Shown in pieces: positions 25,801 to 37,500 of a stretch of 64,000 bases of DNA. The notes below the pieces were generated by a model. The model did no database searches. It saw only the letters and a list, made by a program, of their open reading frames with translations, and was not told the origin of the DNA. The translations under genes and the position numbers were made by a program. Each line of letters begins with the position of its first letter. Position 1 is the stretch's first letter. Source of the stretch: Acanthopleura granulata (taxonomy: Eukaryota > Mollusca > Polyplacophora > Chitonida > Chitonidae); NCBI GenBank assembly GCA_016165875.1, contig JABBOT010000029.1:4136774-4200773 (forward strand), in the 5' to 3' direction.

Positions 25801-26432
25801 AAGACAACTAGGATATGCCGATCCTAAAACAGGACCAACCCTCCTTTCTTTGCTGAAATGGGGACCACAACATTTTACACCGCCATCTTAGTTTTCCATA
25901 TATGGAGCTTCATAGAAGAGTCAGGTGATATGCTCTTTATAATTTCAAATCTGAATCTTATAATCCCGCATTTGATTGCTTTGGTCCGGTGAACGAAGAC
26001 ACTTTATTCAATGAAATGCACGCTCTATATTTGTTTTGATCGTTTTGGTTTTTCTCTTTTTGCAACATGTTAAAAAAGGGATGGTTTTTTTGTTTGCCGC
26101 CTGCAACTCAACAGAAATTAAGATTCTTGTAGTTAATGGCCTGGAAAGTGCCTACAACAAAAAACGTGTGGAAAATACCCTCAAGAAATGGCCACAAAAA
26201 AGCATCATTTGCCTAAGGATACCCACATGCGATCCAAAGTAGACGAAAAGTTTACAAGTAAGGATAACCCCACTGAACCATTTGCGTCTTGTGGTATATC
26301 GCTCATGCAACTTTTACTCGAAAAATATGATATTCTAACATAATTACCACATATCCTCTACATATTCCGTATTCCTGTATTATTCTCCTGAACGCCAGAT
26401 TTACCTGTACCAGGTGTAACTTGAGCAGGAGC
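25801..26432. other. Non-coding, nothing recognised
   Basis: A+T-rich sequence to the left of the PstS-like exon. If that exon's gene is intact this would be intron, but no following exon was recognised here or anywhere back to the N gap. Confidence 0.45.
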
Positions 26433-26438
26433 ACTTAC

Positions 26439-26872
26439 CCTGCCATGACTGGAAACATCTGAAGGTGTGGGTACTGCTGGTAGTCCCGCTCCGACAGCAA
26501 AGAGTCCGATCCTGCATAGTGCACGGGCTCCCCCGAGGTGGACACTCCCTTGATGCGAACCTTGCCCTCGCCGCTGCCCGTGCTCACGTAAGTCATGTTG
26601 AGCTTCACGTGCGCCTGTCTGTGCGCCTCGTAGGCCGCGAGCCAGGAGGTGTATACGTCATACGGGAAGGAGGCTCCGGCGCCGCGGATGTGGACAGTGT
26701 CAGCGAGGAGGCCAGTCACGCTTACACCCAACATTATCATTCCCAGTACAGCTCTGCTCTCACCACGTCCGTGTTGCGACATCTTCCACAGTATGGAAAA
26801 CTTTAAGGGGATCTGATGCCGAGCTAAGACAATTCCCCTCCTTTCACGCAGAGAGCAACCCTGGCATCTATC
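26439..26872 (-). CDS. First coding exon of a secreted PstS-like phosphate-binding-domain protein (partial)
   Basis: The minus-strand ATG at 26782 opens a 114-residue coding stretch (plus two bases of the next codon). Residues 1-28 look like a signal peptide: a basic start, then a hydrophobic run AVLGMIMLGVSVTGLLA. Residues 34-114 resemble the first lobe of periplasmic PstS-type phosphate-binding proteins: GAGASFPYDVYTSW (34-47), STGSGEGKVRIKG (67-79), YAGSDSLLSERD (89-100) and a final FPVMAG. The conserved GASFP, TGSG and GSD blocks correspond to phosphate-contact loops of the family. NMT at 62-64 is a possible N-glycosylation sequon. The exon ends at a strong donor (AGG|GTAAGTGC; GT at 26438-26437) in phase 2. 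It begins after a strong acceptor (a long T run, then AATTTTCAG; AG at 26874-26873), leaving 90 bases of 5' UTR. The splice sites and signal peptide argue against bacterial contamination. It is G+C-richer than its surroundings. I do not recognise the remaining exons. The full protein could be secreted or the ectodomain of a larger receptor. Confidence 0.8.
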
Positions 26873-27949
26873 CTGAAAATTGAAAAAAAAAACAACAACT
26901 TTTTCGATAACAAAACTTCCTAGTTGGATTCATCATAAATGTTTGGAGTTACGACAGCTTGATTGTCTTCTGTCTTCATTCCACGCATGGTCTAACATTC
27001 CTATACGGGACCTATACCTATATCGCGTACCTTTAATATTCTGCTGTGGTGAATTTACCTGGGTGAAGTCTCCCAATGCACTCGGTTATATACAGGCACA
27101 GAGAGCAGTGAGTGAACTGCGGAGACAGGCTTGACAATGGGAATGTTGAGAGAGGTATAGAGAGTGAGGACAACTCATCTCACTCCCATCTCCTTGTTGG
27201 TTCGACCGGCCAAGCTGCTGATCCTCTTCAAACCTACAACATCCATCAGACGTTTCACGGAGAAATCCGATATCAACATCGGTCAACCAAGAGTCTGTAT
27301 CAGGACTCCGTGCCACTGTGCACAATGGTTGTCGTTTGCTTTGACGCAGATTCATGTTCCTGCCTACTTCATCAATCAGTGGCCTAGTAGGGGTCTGTAG
27401 GTATACGACCCTCTGACCAACTCATCATCTTTGATCTTCTACCGCTTGCAATCGTCATTCGTGATCACTTTAATTGGTTGCAAAGCGTATGTTGGTCTCC
27501 GCCGGTTAATAATGGATGGACAAATGACTGGAACACAGAATACATAGGTCTACCGCCAAATTACAAATTGTCATGCTGCTTTGAACATTAGTAAATCCCT
27601 TTGAAACTTCTCAGGGTGCATCCAGCAGAAAAAAAGTATAGATGCCGTGATACATCACGTCTGTCACCAAGGCACAATGGAAAGTAACGTTGGCCATAAT
27701 ATTTTTGATTCAGCGATATCGTTAGTTGGATGGCTATTCCTATCCAGACATTATAAGTCTTATCTCCGAACTCAAGCGAAAAACTTAGTCCTCCTTTTGT
27801 ATACTGGTTCACCACGGTTGTCAGCCGTTTACTAACTCAGACAATGAACAAATAAATGGTGGGAGGAACACAGCAAAAATGTCGTGATGATATCAAGCTA
27901 ACGGTCTGTATACTGAAAAATTACATAATTAGTTGCTGATGAACTCTTT
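26873..27949. other. Upstream of the PstS-like exon; no feature recognised
   Basis: The sequence contains open frames on both strands around 27086-27400 and 27588-27815, but no domain, splice structure or repeat signature that I can identify. Because the PstS-like exon has a splice acceptor, a non-coding first exon and promoter of that gene should lie to the right, possibly here. Confidence 0.4.
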
Positions 27950-28505
27950 CCGGGCTCGCTTACACGCAGGGCTAGTAGCCAGAATCGATTGTAAACCCTA
28001 CAATTGACTTTACAATCGATTATAAAATTAAGTAAAGCTGCTTGCACAAAGGAATTGTAAGGTGATTGTAAATTTTCGAAGTTACGACCTTGATCGTGAG
28101 CCAAAACCGACTCGTACATAAAGGTGATCTGTGTAAATGTACCAGTCAATAACTTTTCTCGCCTTCATTTTCAAAGAGTTCTACTTCATCGTGATTCAGC
28201 AGCTGGCTGAAACAACATGTGAAAAACTTCTCGTAAAACCTTTCTGAGACAATTAAGTCGCACACCTTGGTAAACAGAGTCGAAAACCTAGGTCTACCTG
28301 ATGCAAGTATTTGTGCTCAAATTTAAATGTAGGTCAATTGTAAATATTTACAACTGGGTCATTCCCATTGTAATTTTTGATTGTAAGTTGTGACGATCAT
28401 AGTTTACTGTTCCTTTGTCCAAGATTGTAAGTGGAGGCTACGATCGCCGTCGTAGTGATTTACGATCAACTTTGACTTAAAATCTTTGTGTAAGCAGCCT
28501 CAGGA
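27950..28505. repeat. Possible degenerate palindromic element
   Basis: The left end has GCTCGCTTACACGCAG followed by AATCGATTGTAAACC. The right end, read in reverse, has GAGGCTGCTTACACAAAG followed by GATCGTAAATC. The interior has many GATTGTAA-type words in both orientations, including TTACAATCGATTATAAA and GCTGCTTGCACAAAG. This suggests an old MITE or foldback element, but the ends are imperfect and no target duplication is visible. Confidence 0.4.
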
Positions 28506-28536
28506 GTATATTTCATAATGGCTTAAATCATCTCAT

Positions 28537-28809
28537 CCGAGTTTATTTGCTTATTTATTTCGTTTGTGTTTACACAGTACTCAAGAATATTTCACTTATA
28601 CGACGGCGGTCAGCATTGTGGTGAGAGGAAACCGAGCAGAGCCCGAGCGAAACCCACGACCATCCGCAGGTTGATGGTGGACCTTCCCACGTACAACCGG
28701 AGAGGAAGCTAGCATGAGCTGGACTCGAACTCACAGCGACCGTACTGGTGAGAGGCACGTGGTCACAACACCGTGTTGGCGCGCTAATACCATCGGCCAC
28801 GGAGGAACC
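28537..28809 (-). mobile_element. tRNA-derived SINE with 8-bp target duplication
   Basis: Reverse-oriented copy: GTACTCAAGAATATTTCAC, ACGACGGCGGTCAGCATTG, CCCACGACCATCCGCAGG, CCTTCCCACGTACAACCGG, CTCGAACTCACAGCG and TTGGCGCGCTAATACC. CATCTCAT flanks it (28529-28536 and 28810-28817). This is one of the longest copies in the window and includes the tRNA-like head. Confidence 0.85.
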
Positions 28810-28817
28810 CATCTCAT

Positions 28818-30135
28818 TCTAATGGCGAAAGTATCACGAGTATCACGACCATTTTTCCTCGAGCTGAGTTTGCGGTTTTCTAAGAAAACTAGGTGTGATG
28901 AACACTGTCAGCAAATGACGCGGACGGCATGGTATTGTGCTACTGCAGATTAGGCCTTACCTCTTATCCAAGATCGAAAAGCTCTACACGGCAGAAATGC
29001 TAATCAATATTTAATGTGCTTTGTACATACTTTCATAAAGTCACAGCCCTATGCATAGCCCTGCAGGAGTGGCAGCAAAGTGACGAGCAGGCCATTGTCC
29101 ACCCAATCTACTAAGGACGTACGGATACAGGGAGAGGTTTTTATACACCGCCAAGATGAACGTACTCAAAACTTATAGATAATGGAAGATTCGCTCGAAT
29201 ATCTCTTTCCCTGATTTCCTGAGCGATTCTTTCTGTGGGGTACTTTGATCAGTGACAACAGCTATTGTATCCTTGTTTTCTTTGTGTTTGCTCATTTGAT
29301 CTGTTAAAAACAGGCGGCTTAATGCTGGGAGCATTAATGGCAAAATGCTGAAGTAGTCGTGTTTATATAGTTACAATATTACCTGATGTGTGGGTCTTAA
29401 CTATATCGCACCATTTTCACGACGTGAATGCTGGTGAAAAAGTGGTAAAATCATTAAAAAGCCTCTTCTTTGGTCATGAGTGTTAATCATACACAACGAT
29501 AGGAGCTCATAGCTGCATGGTAACCTATACCCTAATTTTGATAACTTCAAATGCGTACTTTTCAAAATTTAGTTCAAAACGGGAATCCTGAAAGTATTTA
29601 AATTTCATTGTTCAATCGCTTTGGAATCATTTGTTCACAAATGGCTTTGCCAAGTGCACAATGTTCTAAAGTCTGTTATAACTGCGGCAAGTCTAGTCTG
29701 TCCAAGTTGTCCAAGTGGAAAAATATAAGAAACATAATACTCTGTACTGGCCCAGCTTATTCCACCCACATCTCTGCAACGCACGTAAACGTGCTTACCC
29801 GTCATCGCCATCAAAGTCTTATGGGATTATTAATTCTACAGAAAACTTATAAGCCATAACAATATTCCCTAAAAAAAGCCGGAGTCACTGACGATTTTGC
29901 AATTTAAGAATCAATCAGATTCCTCTTAACGTTTAGTCAGATCCTTTTAGTCTGCTGTTTTGTTAGAAGTTTTCACATGACTCCATTTACTGTTACAGAC
30001 ACGTCCTTCTACTGAAATGGCAGAGATATATAACTAATCTGACGACGGCGGCTTCTATCAAGCCAGTCATTTCAGGAAAGGTGATAGTTTTTGTAATACC
30101 CATGCTCGTATTCAATAAAAAAACTTATACACAGA
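28818..30135. other. Non-coding, nothing recognised
   Basis: A+T-rich sequence without recognisable exon, SINE or inverted repeat. Confidence 0.45.
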
Positions 30136-30302
30136 GTAAAATCAGAACAGCGGCGACATTGTGATAATTGTCTAATCGTCGGACGTAAACCATGAAATCA
30201 GGTGTGTTGTCAAGTTACCTCATTTAGGGTTTTAGGCCATTACGGTTCATACATATGCGTAAACAACTTACACACTCATTATGGCACTATGGTCTTAGTA
30301 GA
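30136..30302 (+). repeat. Dispersed repeat family R1, copy 5
   Basis: GAGTAAAATCAGAACAGCGG, GTGATAATTGTCTAATCG, AAGTTACCTCATTTAGGG, TTACGGTTCATACATATG and CACTATGGTCTTAG follow the family order in the forward orientation. Confidence 0.62.
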
Positions 30303-32195
30303 ATTAGGCTCACGAAATACAGTGGTGTCAGTTGTAATGTATGTGGCGTGACAGGTTTCGAATTAATCAAATATTGCTATGCCATCACATTTAATAAAAC
30401 AGTCACACAAAAAACAGGGCACAAGGACGAGATCTCAGGGGATCCTCACAAAGGGAAGAGATGTCGGGAATTCCTTATCCACTGGCAAAATGGCTTACGC
30501 TGACATGTTCGGGATACATCTAATGCGTTAATTGCTCTAAGTTTTCACATAGCTGGCCAGCACTTCTTGTTTTTTTAGAAACGCCACTGCCTCATGGATG
30601 GCCTGTTCAACTAGCAATGCAACACTGGCATATAAATCGGCAGCTATGTCAAGTGGTAGCCTGAACTCATGAAAGTCTCTCACCAACAGTTATAACCAAC
30701 CTGAACACTTACTTATCAGCGGTCGACACCTAACTCATTTTTGAATCCGCGATTTCACACTTGGCAATTCCACTTTTCGTATTTTCACTTCATCCGCTAG
30801 TAAAAATTCGCAAGAGACAGTTATGAACTAGACATGCTTAAATAAGTGTAAATAGTTAAAGAAAGAGACAGCTCATGACTGAAGTACTGTTCATTGCAAA
30901 GGGTATGAAATTCTCTCTCAAATGTAAAAAACTTCGTTTGAAGTGTGGAGCATTGTGCTTCCGACTGGGATCTGAAGGCGCCAAGGCACGCTTTTAAGCT
31001 TAAGAGGGATTGACCAATGCTGAATGCTGATATAATCTGTATTCAAATAGTGTTCCAAGACTTACCTGTTGAAGAATCCTAGATCAGAAAGCCTGTCATA
31101 CGTCGGCGTGAATAGTGCACACAACTGATAGGAGCCTCACCTGTCACCTCGTCAAGAATTGTCCATCACTAGAATACTCCACAGCATCTATGGCATTTTA
31201 CCTAGGGACTTCTTGGTCATTATAGTCACTTGCTATTTAATGCCTTCTTGTGTTTGCCCTCATGCGCCACACAGTTGTTCTAGACCTTTAAAAGCTTATC
31301 CTCCGTATAAAGAAATGCAGCCACCCATAAACGCATGCTATCAAATGGCACATTTGCTTGTTTGCCTGTCTGTTATCACGAAGTTATTATTACTTAGACA
31401 ATTTACCCTAACAGATATAAATTGCAAAGAAGCCGTCTTTTACATTTGTGACTGACAGAAAAGTTGCACAGAATCTCTTGTAATTGCGTTTCCTTGGAAG
31501 CGGAGATCAGCTTACGACCAACCTCTGGCTCTGTAAGTTTCACACTGTTGTGAACGGAGTCATTATACCATGGGAAACTTCAGCACTAACATCTTTCTCA
31601 TTCAGCTAATGGCTTCCGTGCGTTGTTTCCGCCGAAGTGTCGATCAGCAGCAGCACCATTAGACCGCAAATATAATTGCTTATCTATAGACATGCCTATA
31701 TATATGAAATTGGCAGAACAGTACAGGCCGGCTGAGACGTGGTAGTAAACGCAGGCCGCTAATTAATAGTGACTATAACGTGTAGTAATTATTTTAACAT
31801 GATTGCAAGCACATCCCCAGTGGCATACCTGGAAATAAATACCGAGTATCTGAATGCTCAAATTGCCTCAAACGCATCATTCTCTGATACTAATTAATAT
31901 GCCTCACAAGATAATACCTGGTTTTCTTTGGTAAATACACTGTCACATGACATTCCGCAAAACGTGATGTATGCCTACAACGGTCATGAGGGAATGTACA
32001 ACGATCACGCGCCAATAGCCAACGGTCTTGTGCGCTTATTCTACAACTTTATCTTCCTTTGTCGGCTCTCCAACCTCCACTTGTTGATAAAGTAGACTGC
32101 CAGACGATTGCTTTTTCACGGCGAAGAAGTCCAGCAATTTAGAGCTTCGGCAGAGCAGTTCATTATCTTTTCCTTTTTCTTCTGCTTTCTTTCGG
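30303..32195. other. Non-coding, nothing recognised
   Basis: Nearly 2 kb without a supported gene. A 98-codon open frame at 31159 has no ATG-proximal support or domain and is treated as chance. Confidence 0.45.
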
Positions 32196-32196
32196 T

Positions 32197-32348
32197 ATAA
32201 TAAAACAGATAGTGCATGCCATGGAATTGTCTATGAAAAATTGTGAGCTCTCGACCAGTGATGTTAAGTTCGTGTTGAACATCACTTCTCTCAAGGTCAC
32301 AATTTCTCATAGACAATCCCACGGCATGCACCATCTGTATATTATTAA
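32197..32348. repeat. Near-perfect palindrome (hairpin, ~70-bp arms, short loop)
   Basis: The left arm (about 32197-32266) contains CAGATAGTGCATGCCATGG, ATTGTCTATGAAAAATTGTG and AGTGATGTT. The right arm (about 32279-32348), read in reverse, contains CAGATGGTGCATGCCGTGG, ATTGTCTATGAGAAATTGTG and AGTGATGTT. Only about 10-15 bases separate them. An RNA transcribed from either strand would fold into one long hairpin. It could be a foldback MITE or a small-RNA precursor. The arms are longer than a usual microRNA precursor, and no TA or other clear duplication is visible. Confidence 0.82.
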
Positions 32349-32601
32349 TGTAAAGATACAGAAAACGCAAAAATCTTATTGGTGATCATTACGGTGAGCA
32401 AAATAATCATTAAAAACTGTACCTTCACCTACTTTTTTGTACATTTTCTCACTAAATTAAAGACACTCAAATGGTTTGATTGTATGGTGGGTTTTATGGA
32501 CCATACTGACAATGTCTATGGCCAGCGACGCCAACTTTTCTGAAGACTTAAAGGAGAACTTCAATGTCATATGAGCTCTTTCATACGGTGGCACGCGTTC
32601 A

Positions 32602-32614
32602 TCAATATTGTCGT
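32602..32614. repeat. Left target-site duplication of the retrotransposon
   Basis: TCAATATTGTCGT, identical to 38327-38339. It fixes the 5' end of the element at 32615. Confidence 0.88.
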
Positions 32615-33252
32615 CCTCCGTGGGGTTCCCGGGGGTGAAAAGATTAGGACCCCAGTTCTCTAGGCAAGCTTGTCGTACGAGGCGACTAACCTAGGGCTCT
32701 CTCGTGTGGTTCCGGTGAATAGAATAGTTCCACAGTCTCCCCGGGCTTGTCGTGCAAGGCGACTGAAAGGGGCAACCTGTTTGCCGTAAGTTGCGACCCG
32801 TCATGGGGGAGGACGGGAACCTGGTGGCTGAGGGCGGGTTGATCTTGCGAGATCCTCACACCCAACACTCCACTTCGGCCCTTACTTCTCCAAAGACGGG
32901 CGGTCGGATGGCCCGCTCCGATCAATCGGCTGGTCATGCCAATCCAGATGTCCGAATATCAACCTTCATATATCTCGATTTGGTATAGTGTCATTGCTTT
33001 CCGTGTTGGAAGTTTTTTAATAAGATGTTCGGATTTCTGGGCGGTGGCTGTAGGGTCAATGGAGTAGGCCGTTTCTAATCTATTGGATTCGACCTACTCG
33101 AGTATGAGCGAAAAATCCATCTTATCGAGGATGGCGTGGAACTCTCGTCTCTCCTTCTTATGGTTACTCGCAGGAGGGATTTCGTCGTACATGTATTGAC
33201 ATTTCGAGGCAGGTTAAAGACACGGCGCTATGAATCATCAAATCCTTTCGTT
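32615..33252 (+). promoter_or_regulatory. 5' UTR of the retrotransposon with a duplicated motif
   Basis: This G+C-rich leader starts CCTCCGTGGGGTTCCC. It contains GCTTGTCGTACGAGGCGACT at about 32668 and GCTTGTCGTGCAAGGCGACT at about 32745, 77 bases apart. Each copy is itself a partial palindrome around CGTACG/CGTGCA. In this class of element the leader normally carries the internal promoter; that role is inferred from family knowledge and not shown by the sequence. Confidence 0.6.
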
Positions 33253-34564
33253 ATGTCTACCTTAAATTCCGATTCTCCGATGTTTCTAGGTCCCAGTCTT
33301 CCACAGTTGTGGGAAAAAAAGGAAAAACGAGATACCATTGGATGTAGAATCGGGAAGTACTTACTTCCTATCCTTTCTGGTGATATCTAATAAAAATGAG
33401 AATCAGGCAAGGATGAAAATCAACCCCTTTGTATTGAAAAAAAAAACATTGCAGAGCTGCGCAGGGACTTTGAAACAAGTCAAAAAATTGAAAATTGCAG
33501 AATGTTTTCGGAAACAACAGTACATTAACTTACTCAGAGTTCAAAATATTGGGGAGCAAGCTGTTTCTGTTACCCCACATAAAACTTTAAACTGCTCTCA
33601 CGGCATTATTCGTGACAGAGACCAAGATCTATATGACTGAGCAAGAAATCACAGAGCAACTGAAGGACCAGGGCGTACTCAACGTCAAACGTTTTGCCAT
33701 CAAGAGAGACGGTAACCTTATAAAAACAAATACGTATCACGTAACGTTTAATAACCCGTCTATCCTAACATCAATATTTATTGGGCCGTACAGTGTGCGG
33801 GTAGAATTATTCATACCTAACCCGACCAGGTGTTTCTCCTGCCAGAGATTTGGAAGGGGTCAATGCCGTAATAAACTGGTCTGTTTCAGATGTGCGGAAG
33901 CGGGTCACGAGGGTTTCGACTGCACAAACCCGATAAAATGCTGGAATTGCAGCGGTGCCCACATGGATCTGTCTTCAAGAAAGAAAAGGAAATCATGACC
34001 CTTAAATACAAAAATAACATATCGTATCAAGAAACGAAACGCCTGGTCTCTGCCACGAATGGCCTTACTGAATCTACATATGCCAATATTGTCAAGAAAC
34101 CGTCCGTTTCGGTGGGAGTTCAAACATCATTCACTTGGCCCATTGGTATAAAAAAGCCACAGAAACCGGTCGTGAAACCCTTGGAAAACACGGCCAGTTC
34201 TTCATCACAAACCGATATCAATTCTACCGAAAAACCCGCTACTTCACCTGATTCTCCATCTCACCACAGACCTTGTGCAAATAAATCGAAATCCTCTAAA
34301 CCCGTTGAATCTTCACTAAATGCAGCGGGTGATAAACATCATAAAAAAGATAAACCTAGTGGCACCACAGAGCGCCCCTCTAACGCTACTAGGGACCCTA
34401 TCCGGACTTTCAATAAGTTTGGGTCGTTGCAGGACGTCGGTCCTTCAACGATGGATGCTGACATGATGGATACATCATCTGCATCGGGGAGATCTACTAG
34501 TAGGTCTCCCAAAAAGGGTCGTGCACGGTCCAGACATAAATCTCCCATATGCCTCCCTCCATAA
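33253..34564 (+). pseudogene. Retrotransposon ORF1 (gag-like, zinc knuckles), frameshifted
   Basis: The frame is broken into four pieces: about 33253-33340 (frame 1), 33338-33640 (frame 2), 33612-33975 (frame 3) and 33975-34564 (frame 2). The middle piece has the ORF1 core (GVLNVKRFAIKRDGN) and a knuckle region. The first knuckle, CFSCQRFGRGQC, has lost its histidine and spacing. The second, CFRCAEAGHEGFDC, is an intact CX2CX4HX4C. The third starts CWNCSGAH. The C-terminal piece is Ser/Thr/Lys-rich and likely disordered. The stop overlaps the ORF2 ATG in TAATG at 34562-34566, a coupling arrangement seen in other LINEs. Its ancestral role would be binding element RNA. Confidence 0.85.
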
Positions 34565-37500
34565 TGATCTCCTTAGACAAAATTATGCAGTGGAATTGTC
34601 GAGGTCTTAAAATAAATTTTATTGAAATAAGTTAGTTCAATCTTTAAATCCAATTGCCCTTTGTCCTCAGGAAACTCACCTGAAGACATCTGACAAAGAT
34701 AAAATATCACTGAAAAATTATACACTATATAGCACTTACTCCAAAGAGGAAGAGCGAGCTTGTGGCTCTCTATTTTTGTGAATTATAATATAATTCACGG
34801 CCCTGTTGCTCTCGACACAGAGCTTCAGGCTGTGGCCGTCCGTGTTTCCTTATCGGAAACAATCACTTTATGTTCAGTTTATGTTCCTCCTCATTCTTCT
34901 TTGTCATTTTGGCAGTTGCATAATTTAAAAGACAACTGCCAACTGCGTGCATAATTATGGGAGATTGTAATGAGCATAGCTCCCTATGGGGTAGTAATAA
35001 TATGAACGGTAAGGGCAAAATAGTAAAAGATTTCTTATGTAAAGATGAACTATGTTATTTCAATAATGGTTCTAATACCTACTTACATCCAGGTAATGGT
35101 TCATATTCTGCTAGCGATCACACTATCACCGATCCATCACTTCTCCCGGATTTTTCTTGGAAGATGCACGACGATCTTTGTGGTAGTGATCATTTCCCTC
35201 TTAGAGCATCCTTAGTCCTAGAGCATCTGACTTCTAATTCCTCAGAATTAGCTAGGTGGAAGTTCGATAAAGCAGACTGGATGGCATTTGAGATGTTCTG
35301 TGAGGCTGACATGACTCCAGAGAATCTTAATGCAGCAGATAATCCTTTGCTTACATCTAATGAACTCATATTAACAGCAGCATGGTGTGATAATGACAGT
35401 CGTAAGGCTATAAAAGACCGTAAAAAGGCCGAGCGCAGATTTAATCATTGTCCTGATAATAACAATTTAAACCACGTTCGTATACTTAGAGCTAAGGCTC
35501 GTCGATTAATTAAGTCCAAGAGGCGATCTTGTTGGCGGAACTTTGTTTCAGGCATTACGTCAAAAACACCCATGCATAAGGTGTAGAACATGGTTCAGAA
35601 ACTTAAGGGCAAGAACAGTAAAGCCAAAGTTCAGCACTTAAAGGATGGTGATACCTTATTAACTTCACCGCATGATATAGTCAATAAAATAGCTGAAACA
35701 ATATCCCACAAATCTTCATCTGAGAATTAATCTCCTGAATTTCAGCATATTAAAAACCAGAAGGAGAAAATTAAGTTGCCCTTTTCTTCTAAGGATTTAG
35801 AAGGCTATAATCGGTCATTTTCAATTGAAGAGCTTAAAACTTCTCTAAAAAAGGCACACGATACTGCGTGCGGCCCGGATAATATATATTACAAGCTTCT
35901 GAACCACTTACCATCTAAGCCATTGGAGACACTCTTGGATTTACTTAATGATATTTATATGACTGATAAATTTCCCCCATCATGTTATCCCGGTCATGGT
36001 GATCCAAGAAATTACCGTCCGATAGCTCTTACCAGTTGCGTCTGTAAGACTATGGAACGAATGATAAATGATAGACTTGTTTCGTTTCTTGAAGCCAAGA
36101 TGCTTTTATCAAACATCCAATGTGGTTTCGTCAAGGTCGATCCACTATGGATCAACTTGTTCGATTTGAAACCTTCATTCGTGATGGTTTCATTAATAAG
36201 GAACATGTGGTGTCGATATTTTTCGACCTCGAAAAGGCCTACCACACCTCATGGAAATATAGTGTTTTAAAAGACCTTGCTGATATGGGTTTAAAAGGTC
36301 GCTTACCTTTATTTATATCTCAATTTTTATCTGATCGTCAGTTTAAGGTACGGGTGGGGTCCATTCTTTTGGACTCTTATGAACAAAAAATGGGTGTGCC
36401 CCAGGTCAGTATCCTTTCACCAACACTGTTCAGCATAAAAATTAACAGCTTGGCTCTAACATTAACATCTGGCACTGAGGGTTCTTTGTATGTAGATGAT
36501 TTCCTGATATGCTACCGCGCTAAAAATATGAATAACATCGAGCGGCAACTGCAGCTTTGTCTCAATAAGATCGAGAAATGGGCAGTTACCAATGGTTTTG
36601 GATCGAATAAAACCGTCGGTATGCATTTCTGTAATAAACGCAAACTTCATCTAGACCCTGAGCTTAAATTTTGTGGTGAGCCAGTGAAAAATGTTGGGGA
36701 AAATAAATTTTTAGGGGTTATATTCGACAGTAAATTATCCTTTACACCTGACATAAAAATGCTTAAAGCTAAATGTACAAAGGCTCTGGATATAATTAAG
36801 AACGTGTCTAGCACCGATTGGGGTGCTGACCGATCAGTTTTACTTAATTTGTATCGTTCTCTGGTGAGGTCTAAATTGGACTATGGGTCCATCATTTATG
36901 GTGCCGCAAGGAAATCATATCTAAAAATGTTGGATCCTGTCCATCACCAAGGTCTGAGGCTCAGTCTTGTTGCCTATAGGACCTCGCCAGTAGAGAGTTT
37001 ATACGTAGAGGCTAATGAGCCTTCAATACGTTGCTAAGCTTAAAACTCACCCAACAAAACCCTGCCTACGAAGGTGTTTTTAATCCATCATATGTAGATA
37101 AATGTAATAAATGTCCCAACAAAGTTTCTTCCTTTGGTCTTCGTGTTCGGGACCATATTGTGGAAGCTAACATCAAGCTGGAGGACATTGCTCCGGTTTC
37201 TTTTCCGGAGTCTCCTCCCTGGCTTCTTCCACAACCTAAATTAATATTTGATCTACGTCAACATAAGAAATCCGATACAAACCCTCTTATAATTCAACAA
37301 AGTTTCGCTGAAGTAAAAGCTAAGTATCCGGGTTATAAATTTGTATATACTGACAGGTCAAAGGATGGGGTCAGGGTCGCGGCTGCGGCTCTCTTGGAAG
37401 AGCGGGCCACCTCTCTTCGCCTTCCATCCTCGTCTTCAGTATTTTCTGCCCAGGCCAGAGCTATACTTCTGGCTTTATCATATGTTTCATCCGGCTCTGC

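Noticed and set aside
26465..26806. Plus-strand open frame opposite the PstS-like exon
   Set aside because: It is the antisense shadow of a G+C-rich coding exon. The minus-strand reading has a domain and splice sites, the plus-strand one does not.
26439..26872. Bacterial contamination as the source of the PstS-like sequence
   Set aside because: Strong splice acceptor with a long pyrimidine tract, strong donor, eukaryotic-style leader, and flanks full of animal repeats.
27086..27400. Overlapping open frames on both strands resembling a gene
   Set aside because: No recognisable domain, no convincing start or splice sites, and equal openness on both strands.
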